Source: Bacillus sp. AFS037270 (lineage in GTDB: Bacteria; Bacillota; Bacilli; Bacillales_B; DSM-18226). Taken from it: a stretch of 64,000 nt of DNA. Numbering within the stretch: position 1 is the stretch's first letter; every line of letters starts with the position of its first letter. Position numbers and translations under genes: made by a program. Positions 41,841 through 51,725 of the stretch are shown here, one piece after another. The stretch lies in the NCBI RefSeq assembly GCF_002585305.1, contig NZ_NUNF01000011.1, forward strand, positions 115,980-179,979, written 5' to 3'. The notes under the pieces are model-generated. The model worked only from the letters and a program-made list of their open reading frames with translations, was not told the DNA's origin and ran no database searches.

Positions 41841-42873
41841 ATAAACGAATACCATTCCTTTTTATAATGTTACGTAATGGCGAAAATTTATTATGCTGCT
41901 CACGAATATGTTCATTATCCATTTGAACGTATTTGCGGGTTGTCTGTATGTCTGCATGGTCTAATATCCGTTGTAGCGTAAAAATATCACCGCCATTTAA
42001 TACATAGTTTCTAGCGAAAGTATGTCGAAACATATGCGGGTGCAGTGTTGTTATGTTTAGCTTTTTCTTAAGTCGATTTAATCTTCGCCTGAATGCATCT
42101 GCTGTAAAGTCTTCACCATAAGCGTTCATGAATATTTTACAGTCGTCTCCAAAATATTGTTGTGTTTCATCTAAAAGTTGTCGTAATCTTTTCGCAACCT
42201 CACGACTAATAGGAATATCTCTGGACTTTCGGTTTTTAGCTATTTGGGAGGGGACGGTAATTGATGATTCCTTGAAATTTACTTGATCCGATGTTAAGGA
42301 TAATGCTTCATTGATTCGAAGACCTGTATCCAGCAACAATAGTATCAGAGTTTTATCACGCCATTGAGCGAACTGTCTGTCGTCATAAGAGGCGAGAATA
42401 GCATCAATCTGACAGTCGGGTATACCTGGAACCTCTTCGTGGGCATCATCTCGCACTTGCGCTATATTCTTCATGGGATTAATCGGAGTAATACCCTCAT
42501 TAAAAAGAAAGCGAAACAAGGTACTTAGACCACGAATACGAATGTTTATTGTATAAACGGATAATCTCTTTCCATTTCGCTTTCGTTGAGGATCCTCAGC
42601 ATAAGGAGTTCTTTCCGTTCTTAAATAATTAATGTAGTTACGAATTATGTCTGCAGAAATTTCATTGATATTTGAGATGTCTTTATCTAACCATTGACGA
42701 AAATAACGGAAAATCTCGTGATACCCTTTTATTGTTCCTGGTCTGACGCCTTCAGCTGTTTTAGCTCGTATAAAGATTTGTAATGCTTCATCAATGGTAT
42801 ATAGGACATCACTAGTCTGTCGGTCCTGTGACGAGACTTTAGGACCTCTTTCACCGATAAATTTACGTTTCAT
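41839..42873 (-). CDS. Tyrosine recombinase/integrase of the element
   Basis: This 344-residue XerC/D-like integrase has an N-terminal SAM-like DNA-binding domain (about 30-135: TIDEALQIFIRAKTAEGVRPGTIKGY) and a catalytic domain with the first Arg in DTGLRINEAL, a Lys in IAKNRKSRDI, HPHMFRHTFA (His-x-x-Arg) and LDHADIQTTRKYVQ (His and Tyr nucleophile). It is next to the intact tRNA target, so it very likely performs integration and excision at the 47-bp att core. The ATG at 42873 is preferred. The open frame extends to 42951 through the repeat sites, and an AGGAGG 13 bases upstream is slightly far. Confidence 0.88.
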   Translation of the reverse strand: MKRKFIGERGPKVSSQDRQTSDVLYTIDEALQIFIRAKTAEGVRPGTIKGYHEIFRYFRQWLDKDISNINEISADIIRNYINYLRTERTPYAEDPQRKRNGKRLSVYTINIRIRGLSTLFRFLFNEGITPINPMKNIAQVRDDAHEEVPGIPDCQIDAILASYDDRQFAQWRDKTLILLLLDTGLRINEALSLTSDQVNFKESSITVPSQIAKNRKSRDIPISREVAKRLRQLLDETQQYFGDDCKIFMNAYGEDFTADAFRRRLNRLKKKLNITTLHPHMFRHTFARNYVLNGGDIFTLQRILDHADIQTTRKYVQMDNEHIREQHNKFSPLRNIIKRNGIRL

Positions 42874-42909
42874 GGGTTTCTTAATACCTCCTAGAGTTTT
42901 GCCGAGGCG

Positions 42910-42960
42910 TCCTACAGTTACAAAAATCTGTCCTACAGTCATAAAAACCACGTCCTACAG
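42910..42960. repeat. Three TCCTACAG direct repeats near attR
   Basis: TCCTACAG occurs at 42910, 42931 and 42953, spaced 21 and 22 bp (two helical turns), between the integrase start and attR. They fit arm-type integrase or excisionase binding sites. Confidence 0.5.
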
Positions 42961-42972
42961 ACAAAGAAAAAA

Positions 42973-43038
42973 AACGCTATGTCACGTGATTGTCCCGTAT
43001 GATTGAACGGTAACAAATACGATAACATAGCGTTTTTT
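42973..43038 (-). terminator. Element-borne terminator for the tRNA-Arg gene
   Basis: AACGCTATGT and ACATAGCGTT form a 10-bp stem around about 40 bases, with T/A runs outside. It replaces the displaced original hairpin at 26935-26983, which has a similar stem sequence. Confidence 0.6.
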
Positions 43039-43044
43039 TAAAAG

Positions 43045-43091
43045 TACGTCCCAGAAGAGATTCGAACTCCCGACCTACAGTTTAGGAAACT
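43045..43091. repeat. attR: 47-bp direct repeat inside the tRNA gene
   Basis: These bases are identical to attL (26993-27039). They cover the tRNA 3' half, so the element reconstitutes a functional tRNA on integration. Confidence 0.93.
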
Positions 43092-43120
43092 GTTGCTCTA
43101 TCCTACTGAGCTACTGGGAC
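43047..43120 (-). tRNA. tRNA-Arg (anticodon CCT)
   Basis: The 74-base gene folds as a standard cloverleaf: acceptor GTCCCAG / CTGGGAC, D arm AGCTC..GAGC, anticodon stem ACAGT / ACTGT with loop TTCCTAA (anticodon CCT) and T arm with TTCGAAT. CCA is not encoded. It reads AGG codons. The element at its 3' side uses it as integration site without destroying it. Confidence 0.95.
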
Positions 43121-43175
43121 AATAGGAACGTTATTAATTATAATAATTTAATTTAAAAAGGTCAATAAGAAGTTA

Positions 43176-43916
43176 TTAAGGAATCGAGATACTCCTCTCC
43201 ACTTCCGTTTTTTCTGCGTTTTTCTCCCTCAATAATCCCCAAACAACTAGACTTAATGTAATTAATAAACCTTCTAACGATAATATATACCAAGGATAGG
43301 GCCCGAGAAGGTCTAGCAGGCTAGCACTGTTTGGTTTGTGGCTTAAGAACATATAATTACCGCCCACCAGCTTATTTATGAGCATAATGATCGGCATCAA
43401 AACATTCAAAAAGATAAATAACTTCAAGACTGACCTGATGGTTGGCCGGTAGCCTTTCGCCCAAGTAAAATAAAGCGGCACCCAAATGCTCATTAAGTGC
43501 GTATAAAAGAAATGGAAAAATCGGAAATGCGGGAAATCATAATTTAATAATGGTGTGAAAATCGCCTGTGATGCTCCTAATAAAGCGGTAAATAATAAAA
43601 TCTCATATATGATTTTTTTTCTAGTTAGCAATAACACAATATTTAAAATAAGACTAATGCTGCACAACTCAAGAGGGATTGCATGACTGACATCCCAACT
43701 TCCATTTATATACATCCAAAGATGATAGGTTATTTCCATTATGATCAATGATATGGCTACGCCAATTTCAAAGTATCTCATCTTTTTGGACCTAAGTTTG
43801 TCTCTGAAAAAATATATTCCTGTAGCGACAATCAATAAGAGGGCAATAATGAAAAAGTGACTAACAGAAAACATTTCAAAATCATAATTTTTGTAACTGC
43901 CGCCAAACCACCCCAA
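43176..43916 (-). CDS. ywaF: YwaF-like TIGR02206 family membrane protein
   Basis: This 246-residue integral membrane protein has about seven hydrophobic segments. The conserved parts typical of YwaF/TIGR02206 proteins are visible: ITYHLWMYINGSWDVSHAIPLELCSISL, and the FRFFHFFYTHLMSIWVPLYFT segment. The TTG start lies six bases after GGGGGG. Function is unknown. It stands alone between the tRNA gene and mutS. Confidence 0.8.
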   Translation of the reverse strand: MGWFGGSYKNYDFEMFSVSHFFIIALLLIVATGIYFFRDKLRSKKMRYFEIGVAISLIIMEITYHLWMYINGSWDVSHAIPLELCSISLILNIVLLLTRKKIIYEILLFTALLGASQAIFTPLLNYDFPHFRFFHFFYTHLMSIWVPLYFTWAKGYRPTIRSVLKLFIFLNVLMPIIMLINKLVGGNYMFLSHKPNSASLLDLLGPYPWYILSLEGLLITLSLVVWGLLREKNAEKTEVERSISIP

Positions 43917-44025
43917 GCAGACCCCCCCTTATTTCGTACTTTACCATGGTATGAGTTCAAATGAAGTCGAAAGTTAGGAGACAAGAAAATAAATTTCCCT
44001 ATTAATTTGGCAAATTTTCAACGGG

Positions 44026-44054
44026 TGCCTGCCATAGGCCGTATATGATATAAT
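44026..44054 (+). promoter_or_regulatory. Putative mutSL promoter
   Basis: TATAAT at 44049-44054 is preceded, 17 bases away, by a weak TGCCTG -35-like hexamer. The leader to mutS is about 90 bases. Confidence 0.4.
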
Positions 44055-44144
44055 AGTTTGTCGAAGAAAATCAAATTTAGGAAAAGAATTGTATGGGTGA
44101 ACAACCCATTTCAATAAAAATTGATTAATATCCTGGAGGTCATT

Positions 44145-46763
44145 ATGGCTGGTTATACGCCGATGATACAACAATACTTAACGATTAAGGCAGATTATCA
44201 AGATGCCTTTTTATTTTTTCGCCTAGGCGACTTTTATGAAATGTTTTTTGACGATGCCATCAAAGCATCACAAGTATTAGAAATCACCCTAACAAGCCGA
44301 GAGGGCGGTTCAGAAGATCGGATCCCGATGTGTGGAGTTCCGTACCATTCCGCTCCCAACTACATTGAACAGTTGATCTCAAAAGGCTATAAAGTAGCCA
44401 TTTGCGAGCAAATGGAAGACCCAAGACAAACAAAAGGGATGGTAAAACGGGAAGTCGTCCAGTTAATCACCCCTGGTACCGTAATGGATGGAAAAGGGTT
44501 AACAGACAAAGAGAACAACTATCTCGCTTCCATCACAGCCTTTGACGATCAAACCTTTGGATTTGCCTATAACGATATTTCAACTGGAGAGAGCCGGGTC
44601 ACGCTCCTATCCAATAATTTTGATGAAGTTCTCAACGAATTAGCTGTCTTAAGTGCCAAAGAAGTTGTTGTTGCTAGCAATTTTGATGGGGAACTGCAAA
44701 AGAAGATGCGTGAACGCGATGTACTGGCGATTTCTTTTGAGGATAGTAGTTCAATAGAAATAAATTTTGCCCACCTGCTTGAAGAACTTAATCAGGAAAA
44801 ACTGAAACAAACGGCCGCAAGAATGTTTCACTACTTGTTCCGGTCGCAGAAAAGAAGCTTAGACCATCTTCAACCAGTGACGACCTATCAGATTCAGCAA
44901 TATATGAAAATTGATTACTATTCAAAACGAAATTTAGAATTAACCGAGACCATCCGTTCAAAAGGAAAAAGAGGCTCCTTATTATGGCTGCTCGATGAAA
45001 CAAAAACAGCGATGGGCGGCCGGATGCTAAAGCACTGGATTGACAGACCATTGATTCAGCAATCAGAAATTGAGCAGCGTCATAATCTCGTTGATGTTCT
45101 AATCCAGCATTATTTTGAGCGCCAGGAGCTCCGTGAGAACTTAAAAGAAGTCTACGATTTAGAGAGATTAGCAGGACGGGTTGCTTTTGGAAATGTAAAT
45201 GCCCGTGATTTAGTCCAGCTAAAGCGTTCCTTAATGCAAGTACCCTTTATAAAACAAATTCTTTTTGGTATGCAAAATGAGCAAATGAACGAAATTGCTG
45301 AAAAGCTTGACCCTTGTGAAGAAGTGACCGATCTGCTTGAACAGGCGATTGTGGACAATCCTCCGCTATCCTTAAAAGAAGGTAATATCATTCGCGACGG
45401 CTACAATGATCAGCTTGACCAATATCGTGATGCCAGCCGGAACGGGAAAACCTGGATTGCCCAGCTTGAGCGGGAAGAACGGGAGAAAACGGGCATTAAA
45501 TCCTTAAAGGTCGGCTATAATCGTGTTTTTGGATATTATATCGAGGTTACCCGTGCGAACCTTCACCTATTAACAGAGGGGCAATATGAACGGAAACAGA
45601 CCTTAACGAATGCTGAACGCTTTATTACACCTGAATTAAAAGAAAAAGAGGCATTAATTTTACAAGCGGAAGAAAAATGCGGGGAACTGGAGTATGATTT
45701 ATTCACCGGAATCCGCGAAATAGTTAAAGAACAAATTCCACGTCTGCAGGCATTGGCCAAAGCTGTAAGTGAACTTGACGTATTACAATGCTTTGCACAA
45801 ATCAGTGAAGAACGTCGCTATGTGAAACCGCAGTTTTCAAACGAACGCCGGGTAGTCATTAAGGACGGACGTCATCCGGTAGTTGAAAAAGTATTAAACA
45901 CACAGGAATATGTGCCAAACGACTGTTTTATGGATAGCGAAAGGGAAGTCCTTCTCATTACAGGACCGAACATGTCTGGTAAAAGTACGTACATGCGCCA
46001 AATCGCATTGATTGCTATTCTAGGGCAAATTGGCTGCTATGTTCCGGCCTCAGAAGCGGTTTTACCGATTTTTGACCAAGTGTTTACACGAATTGGTGCA
46101 GCGGACGATTTGATTTCTGGTCAAAGTACTTTTATGGTCGAAATGCTTGAGGCCAAAAACGCGATTGCGAACGCCACTCAAAATAGTCTAATATTATTCG
46201 ATGAAATTGGCCGGGGAACCTCGACCTATGACGGGATGGCCCTTGCACAGGCTATTATTGAGTACATTCATGAGCGGATTGGGGCGAAAACTTTATTTTC
46301 CACTCATTATCATGAGTTGACCGTGTTAGATGAAGAGCTTTCTAAGTTAAAAAATATCCACGTTAGTGCGATTGAACATAATGGTAAGGTGGTCTTCCTT
46401 CATAAAATTAAGGAAGGCCCAGCTGATAAAAGTTACGGAATACATGTAGCACAGCTTGCTGAACTTCCGGCTGAATTAATTAGACGGGCGAGCGAAATTT
46501 TAGCAGAACTTGAGCAGACAGATGCTCAGCCGGCTCCAGTGAAAGTAGTTGTGAAACCACAAGTGCCAGAGGAAAAGGCAGAAAAACCAGTTGAGCAGCC
46601 AGCACAGCTGTCGTTTTTCGATGAGCCGGCAGAGCCGAAAAAAGCGGAGCCTACTTCTAAAGAGAAACGAGTCTTAGAGAAAATTAAAGAGTTAGATTTA
46701 TTAGATGTTACACCGCTTCAAGCGATTAACCTGCTGTATGAGCTCCAGAAAAAGTTAAAGTAA
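44145..46763 (+). CDS. mutS: DNA mismatch repair protein MutS
   Basis: This 872-residue MutS recognises mismatches and small loops and recruits MutL. The mismatch-binding FxE motif lies in [11 protein letters not shown] near the N-terminus. The ATPase domain shows Walker [10 protein letters not shown], the DEIGRGTST Walker B region and FSTHYHEL. The C-terminal tail contains QLSFFDEP, a beta-clamp-binding-like motif. The ATG at 44145 follows CCTGGAGG; an earlier in-frame TTG is unlikely. It is co-transcribed with mutL. Confidence 0.98.
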   Translation: MAGYTPMIQQYLTIKADYQDAFLFFRLGDFYEMFFDDAIKASQVLEITLTSREGGSEDRIPMCGVPYHSAPNYIEQLISKGYKVAICEQMEDPRQTKGMVKREVVQLITPGTVMDGKGLTDKENNYLASITAFDDQTFGFAYNDISTGESRVTLLSNNFDEVLNELAVLSAKEVVVASNFDGELQKKMRERDVLAISFEDSSSIEINFAHLLEELNQEKLKQTAARMFHYLFRSQKRSLDHLQPVTTYQIQQYMKIDYYSKRNLELTETIRSKGKRGSLLWLLDETKTAMGGRMLKHWIDRPLIQQSEIEQRHNLVDVLIQHYFERQELRENLKEVYDLERLAGRVAFGNVNARDLVQLKRSLMQVPFIKQILFGMQNEQMNEIAEKLDPCEEVTDLLEQAIVDNPPLSLKEGNIIRDGYNDQLDQYRDASRNGKTWIAQLEREEREKTGIKSLKVGYNRVFGYYIEVTRANLHLLTEGQYERKQTLTNAERFITPELKEKEALILQAEEKCGELEYDLFTGIREIVKEQIPRLQALAKAVSELDVLQCFAQISEERRYVKPQFSNERRVVIKDGRHPVVEKVLNTQEYVPNDCFMDSEREVLLITGPNMSGKSTYMRQIALIAILGQIGCYVPASEAVLPIFDQVFTRIGAADDLISGQSTFMVEMLEAKNAIANATQNSLILFDEIGRGTSTYDGMALAQAIIEYIHERIGAKTLFSTHYHELTVLDEELSKLKNIHVSAIEHNGKVVFLHKIKEGPADKSYGIHVAQLAELPAELIRRASEILAELEQTDAQPAPVKVVVKPQVPEEKAEKPVEQPAQLSFFDEPAEPKKAEPTSKEKRVLEKIKELDLLDVTPLQAINLLYELQKKLK

Positions 46764-46776
46764 GGGGGCTTTATTG

Positions 46777-48690
46777 ATGGGTAAGATTATCCAATTAGAT
46801 GAGATATTATCCAATAAAATTGCGGCCGGCGAGGTAGTTGAGCGCCCGGCCTCTGTCGTGAAAGAACTCGTTGAAAATGCAATTGATGCCGGTAGTACCG
46901 TGATTGAAATCGAAATTGAGGAAGCCGGCCTGGCAAAAATCCGCATTACAGATAACGGTTATGGTATTGAAGAGGAAGATGTATTAATCGCCTTCCAACG
47001 TCATGCCACCAGTAAGATTAAAAATGAAAATGACTTGTTCCGGATTCGGACGCTGGGATTCCGTGGTGAGGCCCTTCCAAGTATCGCCTCAGTTTCCAGA
47101 CTTGAAATGAAGACCTCTACTGGAGAAGGTGCTGGAAACAGAGTCTTGATTGAAGGCGGAAAAGTCGAGATATTTGAAAAAGCTTCGGCAAGACGCGGTA
47201 CTGATATTACGATTACTGATTTATTTTTCAATACGCCTGCCCGTTTAAAGTATATGAAAACCATTCATACAGAGCTCGGGAACATTACCGATGTAGTAAA
47301 CCGGCTGGCACTTTCACATCCTGAAGTTGCTTTTCGACTAATCCACAATGAGCGGAAATTGCTGCAAACAAACGGAAATGGTGATGTCCGCCAAGTATTG
47401 GCTGCGATTTACGGCTTGGCTATAGCCAAACAGCTTGTCCCGGTTTCCGGTAAATCCCTAGATTATACGATTAGCGGTTTTGCGTCGATGCCGGAAGTAA
47501 CAAGGGCTTCACGAAACTATATCTCAACGATGATTAACGGCCGTTTTATTAAGAACTATGCTTTGGCTAAAGCGATTCAGGAAGGTTACCATACTTTGCT
47601 GCCAATCGGACGCTTTCCAATTGTTCTTCTTAATATTGAGATGGACCCGCTCTTGGTGGATGTCAATGTGCATCCATCGAAAATGGAGGTTCGCATTAGT
47701 AAGGAAGCCGAATTGTATGAGCTAGTGACGAATATGATCAAAGATACGTTTAAATCTAAAATCTTGATACCATCAGCGTATAACCCTGTAAAAAAAGAAG
47801 AAGTGAAATCAGAGCAGACAGCGTTAGCTCTTGACGAGGGGACACCGGTCGTTAGTAAACCTATAGAAATGCCATGGGAACAACCTGTTTTCACACATAC
47901 AATTCAGGAAACGCCTGCCATTCCAGTTTCTCGTTATGATAACATCCCTGTAAAGCACGAGGGAACTTTTCCGAAAACTACTTATGAACCGGAAGCGGAA
48001 ACGTTTGAAGAAGAGATTATCGACGATACAAATCCAATAATTGAACATGTAAAAAATGTTCCACAATCATTAGAAGGTACTCCTGTTGAAAGTGATGAAG
48101 TTAAAAGCAGGATTCCCCGTCTTTACCCAATTGGTCAAATGCATGGAACTTATATTTTTGCTCAAAATGAAAATGGCTTATATATTATTGATCAGCATGC
48201 AGCACAAGAACGATTGAAATATGAATACTTCCGCGAAAAAGTGGGACAGGTCCAGTCGGAGCTGCAGGAAATGCTTGTGCCGATCACGCTGGAGTATTCA
48301 ACAGACGAATATGTGAAAATTACAGAGAATCTTAGTGAACTAGAAAAAGTAGGCGTGTTCCTCGAGGATTTTGGATTAAATAGTTTTATTGTCCGCTCGC
48401 ATCCGCAATGGTTTCCTAAAGGAGAAGAGAAGCAGATAATAGAGGATATGATTGAACAAGTATTATTGATGAAAAAGGTAGACATTAAGAAGCTTCGAGA
48501 AGAGGCAGCGATTATGATGAGCTGTAAAGCCTCGATTAAAGCCAACCGTCATTTGCGTAACGATGAAATCCAGGCACTTTTAGATGATCTACGAAAAGCA
48601 TCAGACCCATTCACCTGTCCACATGGCAGACCAATTATTGTTCACTATTCGATTTATGAGATGGAAAAGATGTTTAAACGGGTGATGTAG
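46777..48690 (+). CDS. mutL: DNA mismatch repair protein MutL
   Basis: This 637-residue MutL has a GHKL ATPase with [32 protein letters not shown] and [11 protein letters not shown]. The C-terminal endonuclease domain, present in Gram-positive MutL, shows [13 protein letters not shown] and the metal-site segments SCKASIKA and CPHGRPI. The long central linker (about 340-450) is acidic and variable. The ATG at 46777 follows AAGGGGG; TTG 46774 is possible. It directly follows mutS. Confidence 0.98.
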   Translation: MGKIIQLDEILSNKIAAGEVVERPASVVKELVENAIDAGSTVIEIEIEEAGLAKIRITDNGYGIEEEDVLIAFQRHATSKIKNENDLFRIRTLGFRGEALPSIASVSRLEMKTSTGEGAGNRVLIEGGKVEIFEKASARRGTDITITDLFFNTPARLKYMKTIHTELGNITDVVNRLALSHPEVAFRLIHNERKLLQTNGNGDVRQVLAAIYGLAIAKQLVPVSGKSLDYTISGFASMPEVTRASRNYISTMINGRFIKNYALAKAIQEGYHTLLPIGRFPIVLLNIEMDPLLVDVNVHPSKMEVRISKEAELYELVTNMIKDTFKSKILIPSAYNPVKKEEVKSEQTALALDEGTPVVSKPIEMPWEQPVFTHTIQETPAIPVSRYDNIPVKHEGTFPKTTYEPEAETFEEEIIDDTNPIIEHVKNVPQSLEGTPVESDEVKSRIPRLYPIGQMHGTYIFAQNENGLYIIDQHAAQERLKYEYFREKVGQVQSELQEMLVPITLEYSTDEYVKITENLSELEKVGVFLEDFGLNSFIVRSHPQWFPKGEEKQIIEDMIEQVLLMKKVDIKKLREEAAIMMSCKASIKANRHLRNDEIQALLDDLRKASDPFTCPHGRPIIVHYSIYEMEKMFKRVM

Positions 48691-48752
48691 TATTTTTTTG
48701 TGACCGTGAGATCTGTAAAAAGAGGTGGAACTGTCAAAATATAAAAAGAATT

Positions 48753-48950
48753 GAGACCGTGGTATCCTAAAAAGAGAGGAGACGGTCACAATAAAAAAGA
48801 ATTGAGACCGTAGAATCTGAAAAAGAGAGGAGACGGTCACAATAAAAAAGAATTGTGCCCGTAGAATCTGAAAAAGAGAGGAGACGGTCACAATAAAAAA
48901 GAATTGTGCCGTTAAAAGGAAAAAAAGATAGTAACCGGTCACAAAAAACC
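48753..48950. repeat. 51-bp tandem repeat array downstream of mutL
   Basis: About four units of exactly 51 bp (starts at 48753, 48804, 48855 and 48906) follow mutL, with a partial older copy before them. Each unit contains GACCGT and ACGGTC, a potential stem with about 20 bases between, then an A-rich tail ending GAATTG. Since 51 is a multiple of three, several frames stay open; none has convincing start signals. Confidence 0.8.
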
Positions 48951-48963
48951 AACTACTAAATTA

Positions 48964-48999
48964 AAAAAAGGCTGCAGGATCATCCTGCAGCCTTTTTTA
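48964..48999. terminator. Bidirectional terminator between mutL repeats and mreBH
   Basis: An AAAGGCTGCAGGAT / ATCCTGCAGCCTTT stem has A and T runs on opposite sides, serving both convergent units. Confidence 0.85.
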
Positions 49000-49005
49000 T
49001 ATACC

Positions 49006-50013
49006 CTATTTCACACCAACATGAATCTTATTAATAAACTGCAATGCCTGTCCAGTCCCAACAGCCACAGATTCCAATGGACTTGATGCCAGCTGAACCG
49101 GAACAAATATTTCCTCACTCAACCATGCTTCCATTCCATTTAACAATGATCCGCCGCCAGTCAGAATCACGCCTCTATCGACAATATCACCACTTAACTC
49201 GGCTGGGCAATCCTCGAGTGTTGCACGAATGGCCTCCATAATATGCAACAAGGATTCTCTAATAGCATTCCGAATCTCATATGATGATAGTTTAACAGTT
49301 TTTGGTAAACCAGTTACGAGATCCCGGCCGCGCACATCCATAAACTTTTCTTCATGGTCAATCAGGGCATAACCAATTTCCATTTTAATATTCTCAGCGG
49401 TTCTCTCCCCAATTAATACATTGTATACCTTGCGGACATGTTGAATAATATCGTCATCTAAACGATCGCCGCCTATTTTAATAGAATGGCAGGCTACTAC
49501 CCCGCCAAAGGAAATAATCGCCACTTCCGTATTACCACCGCCGATATCAACGACCACATTGGCAACCGGCTCATCAACAGGCATACCTGCCCCAATTGCC
49601 GCAGCAACAGGTTCTTCAATCAGTGAGATCTTTTTGGCACCAGCATTTCGGACCGCATCCTGGATTGCTCTGCGCTCTACACTAGTTGAACCTGATGGAA
49701 TACAAACCACCACATTCGGCTTGCGAAGGGCGAAACCTAATTTCTTAGAAGCCTTCCGCATCACGTTTTTAAGCATTTCAGTAGTGACATCAAAATCAGC
49801 GATCACCCCATCTTTTAATGGACGAATGGCGATAATTTTTTCCGGTGTCTTACCTATCATCTCTTTCGCTTCGATCCCAAACGCAACTACATTCTTTGTC
49901 TCTGTATCTATCACCACGACCGATGGCTCGTTAAGTACAATTCCTTTACTTTTGCTATATACCAATATATTAGCGGTTCCTAAATCAATCCCAATATCAA
50001 AATTAGAAAGCAT
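49006..50013 (-). CDS. mreBH: Actin-like cell-shape protein MreBH
   Basis: This 335-residue bacterial actin has phosphate-1 motif [15 protein letters not shown], the GSTSVERRA segment, phosphate-2 motif [14 protein letters not shown] and adenosine motif [13 protein letters not shown]. Length and the [20 protein letters not shown] start fit MreBH better than MreB or Mbl. MreBH filaments guide lateral wall synthesis and the LytE hydrolase in B. subtilis. It is a single gene on the minus strand with its own terminator. A possible sigma-I-type promoter lies upstream. Confidence 0.85.
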   Translation of the reverse strand: MLSNFDIGIDLGTANILVYSKSKGIVLNEPSVVVIDTETKNVVAFGIEAKEMIGKTPEKIIAIRPLKDGVIADFDVTTEMLKNVMRKASKKLGFALRKPNVVVCIPSGSTSVERRAIQDAVRNAGAKKISLIEEPVAAAIGAGMPVDEPVANVVVDIGGGNTEVAIISFGGVVACHSIKIGGDRLDDDIIQHVRKVYNVLIGERTAENIKMEIGYALIDHEEKFMDVRGRDLVTGLPKTVKLSSYEIRNAIRESLLHIMEAIRATLEDCPAELSGDIVDRGVILTGGGSLLNGMEAWLSEEIFVPVQLASSPLESVAVGTGQALQFINKIHVGVK

Positions 50014-50054
50014 TTTTATTCACCTATTCCTAAATTTTTAAATACATTAAAAGC

Positions 50055-50084
50055 TACGTTTAAGCCTAACATGAATGTGGGGGT
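50055..50084 (-). promoter_or_regulatory. Possible sigma-I-type promoter of mreBH
   Basis: The minus strand reads ACCCCC (50084-50079), then CGTA (50058-50055) after 20 bases, about 40 bases before the start codon. SigI promoters have ACCCCC and CGAA, and B. subtilis mreBH is SigI-dependent; the -10 match is imperfect. The remainder of the gap to miaA is AT-rich without a gene. Confidence 0.3.
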
Positions 50085-50319
50085 AAAAAGCATTTTGTAA
50101 ATGAACCGTTATCGATTTGTAACCTTATAAATTTTTTTGTCATATTTTGAAGTAATGTGTTATAAAAATTTCATTTAACTATTAACGCATAAGAAACAAA
50201 TTTTTTGTATATACTTGTTTGATGTTCTACTGCTTTTCGAAATTGTGATACCATGAAGGGGTGGAAGCAAAACAAACAGCCTCCATCACTGAAAAAAAGC
50301 ATAAGGCAGTGAGAAAATA

Positions 50320-51276
50320 GTGGATTCCAAACAAAAATTATTAGTTATCATTGGTCCTACTGCAGTGGGAAAAACAAATCTTAGCATCGAAATGGCCAAA
50401 CGATACAACGGTGAGATTATCAGCGGGGATTCCATGCAGATTTATCGTGGAATGGATATTGGGACTGCAAAAATAACGAAAGAAGAAATGCAAGGTATCC
50501 CACACCATTTAATTGATATCAAAGAGCCGGAGGAAAATTTTTCAGTTGCAGAATTTCAACTCCTGGTTCGTGCAAAAATAAATGAAATTGCCAAAAGGGG
50601 AAAGCTTCCCATCATTGTTGGCGGGACAGGGTTGTATATCCAGTCCGTCATTTATGACTATCAATTTTCCGATGTACCTGGTGACGAAGCTTTTCGGCTT
50701 GAGCTAGAGGAAAGAGTAAAGCAAATAGGAAATGACGCTTTGTACAAAGAACTTCAAGCGGTTGACCCAGAGAGTGCTGCTCAAATCCATCCGAATAATG
50801 TGAGAAGGGTGATCCGTGCACTTGAGATATTCCATTTGACAGGTAAAACGATGCAGGAATATCAGAGGAAACAGCAGCCTGATCTGATGTATGAAACAGC
50901 GCTTGTCGGATTAACGATGGACCGGGAAAAGCTTTACGAGCGTATTAATTTAAGAGTGGATATAATGGTTAAGCAAGGGCTGTTAGATGAGGTAAAATCC
51001 TTATATAACCAAGGCTTACGTGATTGCCAGTCAATTCAAGCTATCGGTTATAAAGAGATTTATGACTATTTAGATGAGAAAGTGACCTGGGATGATGCGG
51101 TTGAGCAGCTAAAACAAAACTCTAGAAGATATGCAAAAAGGCAATTAACTTGGTTTCGGAACAAAATGGATGTAAAATGGTTTGATATGACATATGTGAA
51201 CGATTTAGCAAAAAAAATAGCGGAAATTTCACAATATGTTGAAGGAAAGCTTCAAGTAAAATCGAATACATATTAA
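50320..51276 (+). CDS. miaA: tRNA dimethylallyltransferase MiaA
   Basis: This 318-residue enzyme transfers the dimethylallyl group to A37 of tRNAs that read UNN codons. P-loop GPTAVGKT lies near the N-terminus, then [23 protein letters not shown] and VGGTGLYIQ, and QAIGYKEI plus [12 protein letters not shown] near the C-terminus. The start is GTG with a weak upstream site. It is followed 27 bases later by hfq, the classical arrangement. Confidence 0.97.
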   Translation: MDSKQKLLVIIGPTAVGKTNLSIEMAKRYNGEIISGDSMQIYRGMDIGTAKITKEEMQGIPHHLIDIKEPEENFSVAEFQLLVRAKINEIAKRGKLPIIVGGTGLYIQSVIYDYQFSDVPGDEAFRLELEERVKQIGNDALYKELQAVDPESAAQIHPNNVRRVIRALEIFHLTGKTMQEYQRKQQPDLMYETALVGLTMDREKLYERINLRVDIMVKQGLLDEVKSLYNQGLRDCQSIQAIGYKEIYDYLDEKVTWDDAVEQLKQNSRRYAKRQLTWFRNKMDVKWFDMTYVNDLAKKIAEISQYVEGKLQVKSNTY

Positions 51277-51302
51277 TAGAGATAAAAGAGGAGGATATAC
51301 TA

Positions 51303-51533
51303 ATGAAAACAACAATTAATATTCAAGACCAATTTTTGAACCAGTGCCGCAAAGACAACACCCATGTAACGGTGTTCCTTCTAAATGGTTTTCAATTAAG
51401 AGGCCAAATTAAGGGCTTTGATAATTTTACCGTATTATTTGAATCAGAAGGTAAACAGCAATTGGTATTTAAGCATGCTATTTCCACTTTTGCACCACAG
51501 CGTAATGTCCAGCTTGAATTGGATAACCAATAA
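51303..51533 (+). CDS. hfq: RNA chaperone Hfq
   Basis: This is a 76-residue Sm-like protein forming a hexameric ring that binds small RNAs and mRNAs. Sm1 contains [26 protein letters not shown] and Sm2 contains [11 protein letters not shown] (the family's YKHAI motif). A strong GAGGAGG site precedes the ATG. It is co-transcribed with miaA and followed by a terminator. Confidence 0.97.
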   Translation: MKTTINIQDQFLNQCRKDNTHVTVFLLNGFQLRGQIKGFDNFTVLFESEGKQQLVFKHAISTFAPQRNVQLELDNQ

Positions 51534-51548
51534 AATAGGATCAAAATG

Positions 51549-51575
51549 GAGCCCGTTATCTTGGGCTCTTTTTTA
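51549..51575 (+). terminator. Terminator of miaA-hfq
   Basis: A GAGCCC / GGGCTC stem is followed by a run of six T residues. Confidence 0.85.
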
Positions 51576-51725
51576 TTTTCTATAAATAAAAGAAATCTTC
51601 TTTAATGAATTCCAAAGATTGTGAATACACATAGAGGGAAGGATTATGCCTAACCTAAAACACTTCTGAGTAGCTTTAATCTTGCTACCTTATGTATACT
51701 GTCTGCAGAATGAGAGGTGATAGCT

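Larger units (their letters stand above)
26993..43091. mobile_element. Integrative element (~16 kb) in tRNA-Arg(CCT)
   Basis: Direct 47-bp repeats derived from the tRNA 3' end bound the region. A tyrosine integrase lies next to the intact tRNA and reads away from it. Inside are a putative replication initiator with iteron-like repeats, a serine recombinase, SOS-controlled YolD-like genes, small HTH and HNH genes and several candidate defence genes. The genes are AT-rich and unlike the flanking core genes. No relaxase, coupling protein, type IV secretion, capsid or terminase genes are seen. An integrated plasmid-like or satellite element is therefore more likely than a complete ICE or prophage. 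Confidence 0.88.

Noticed and set aside
26993..43091. Complete prophage
   Set aside because: No terminase, portal, capsid, tail, holin or lysin genes are present. HNH, YolD-like and XRE-like genes alone do not make a prophage.
48601..48942. Minus-strand frame of 113 codons over the end of mutL and the repeats, coding for repeated QFFFIVTVSSLF segments
   Set aside because: It is open only because the 51-bp repeat is a multiple of three. It overlaps mutL and has no ribosome-binding site.
48753..48950. CRISPR array
   Set aside because: Units are contiguous and nearly identical over their whole length, with no unique spacers and no cas genes.
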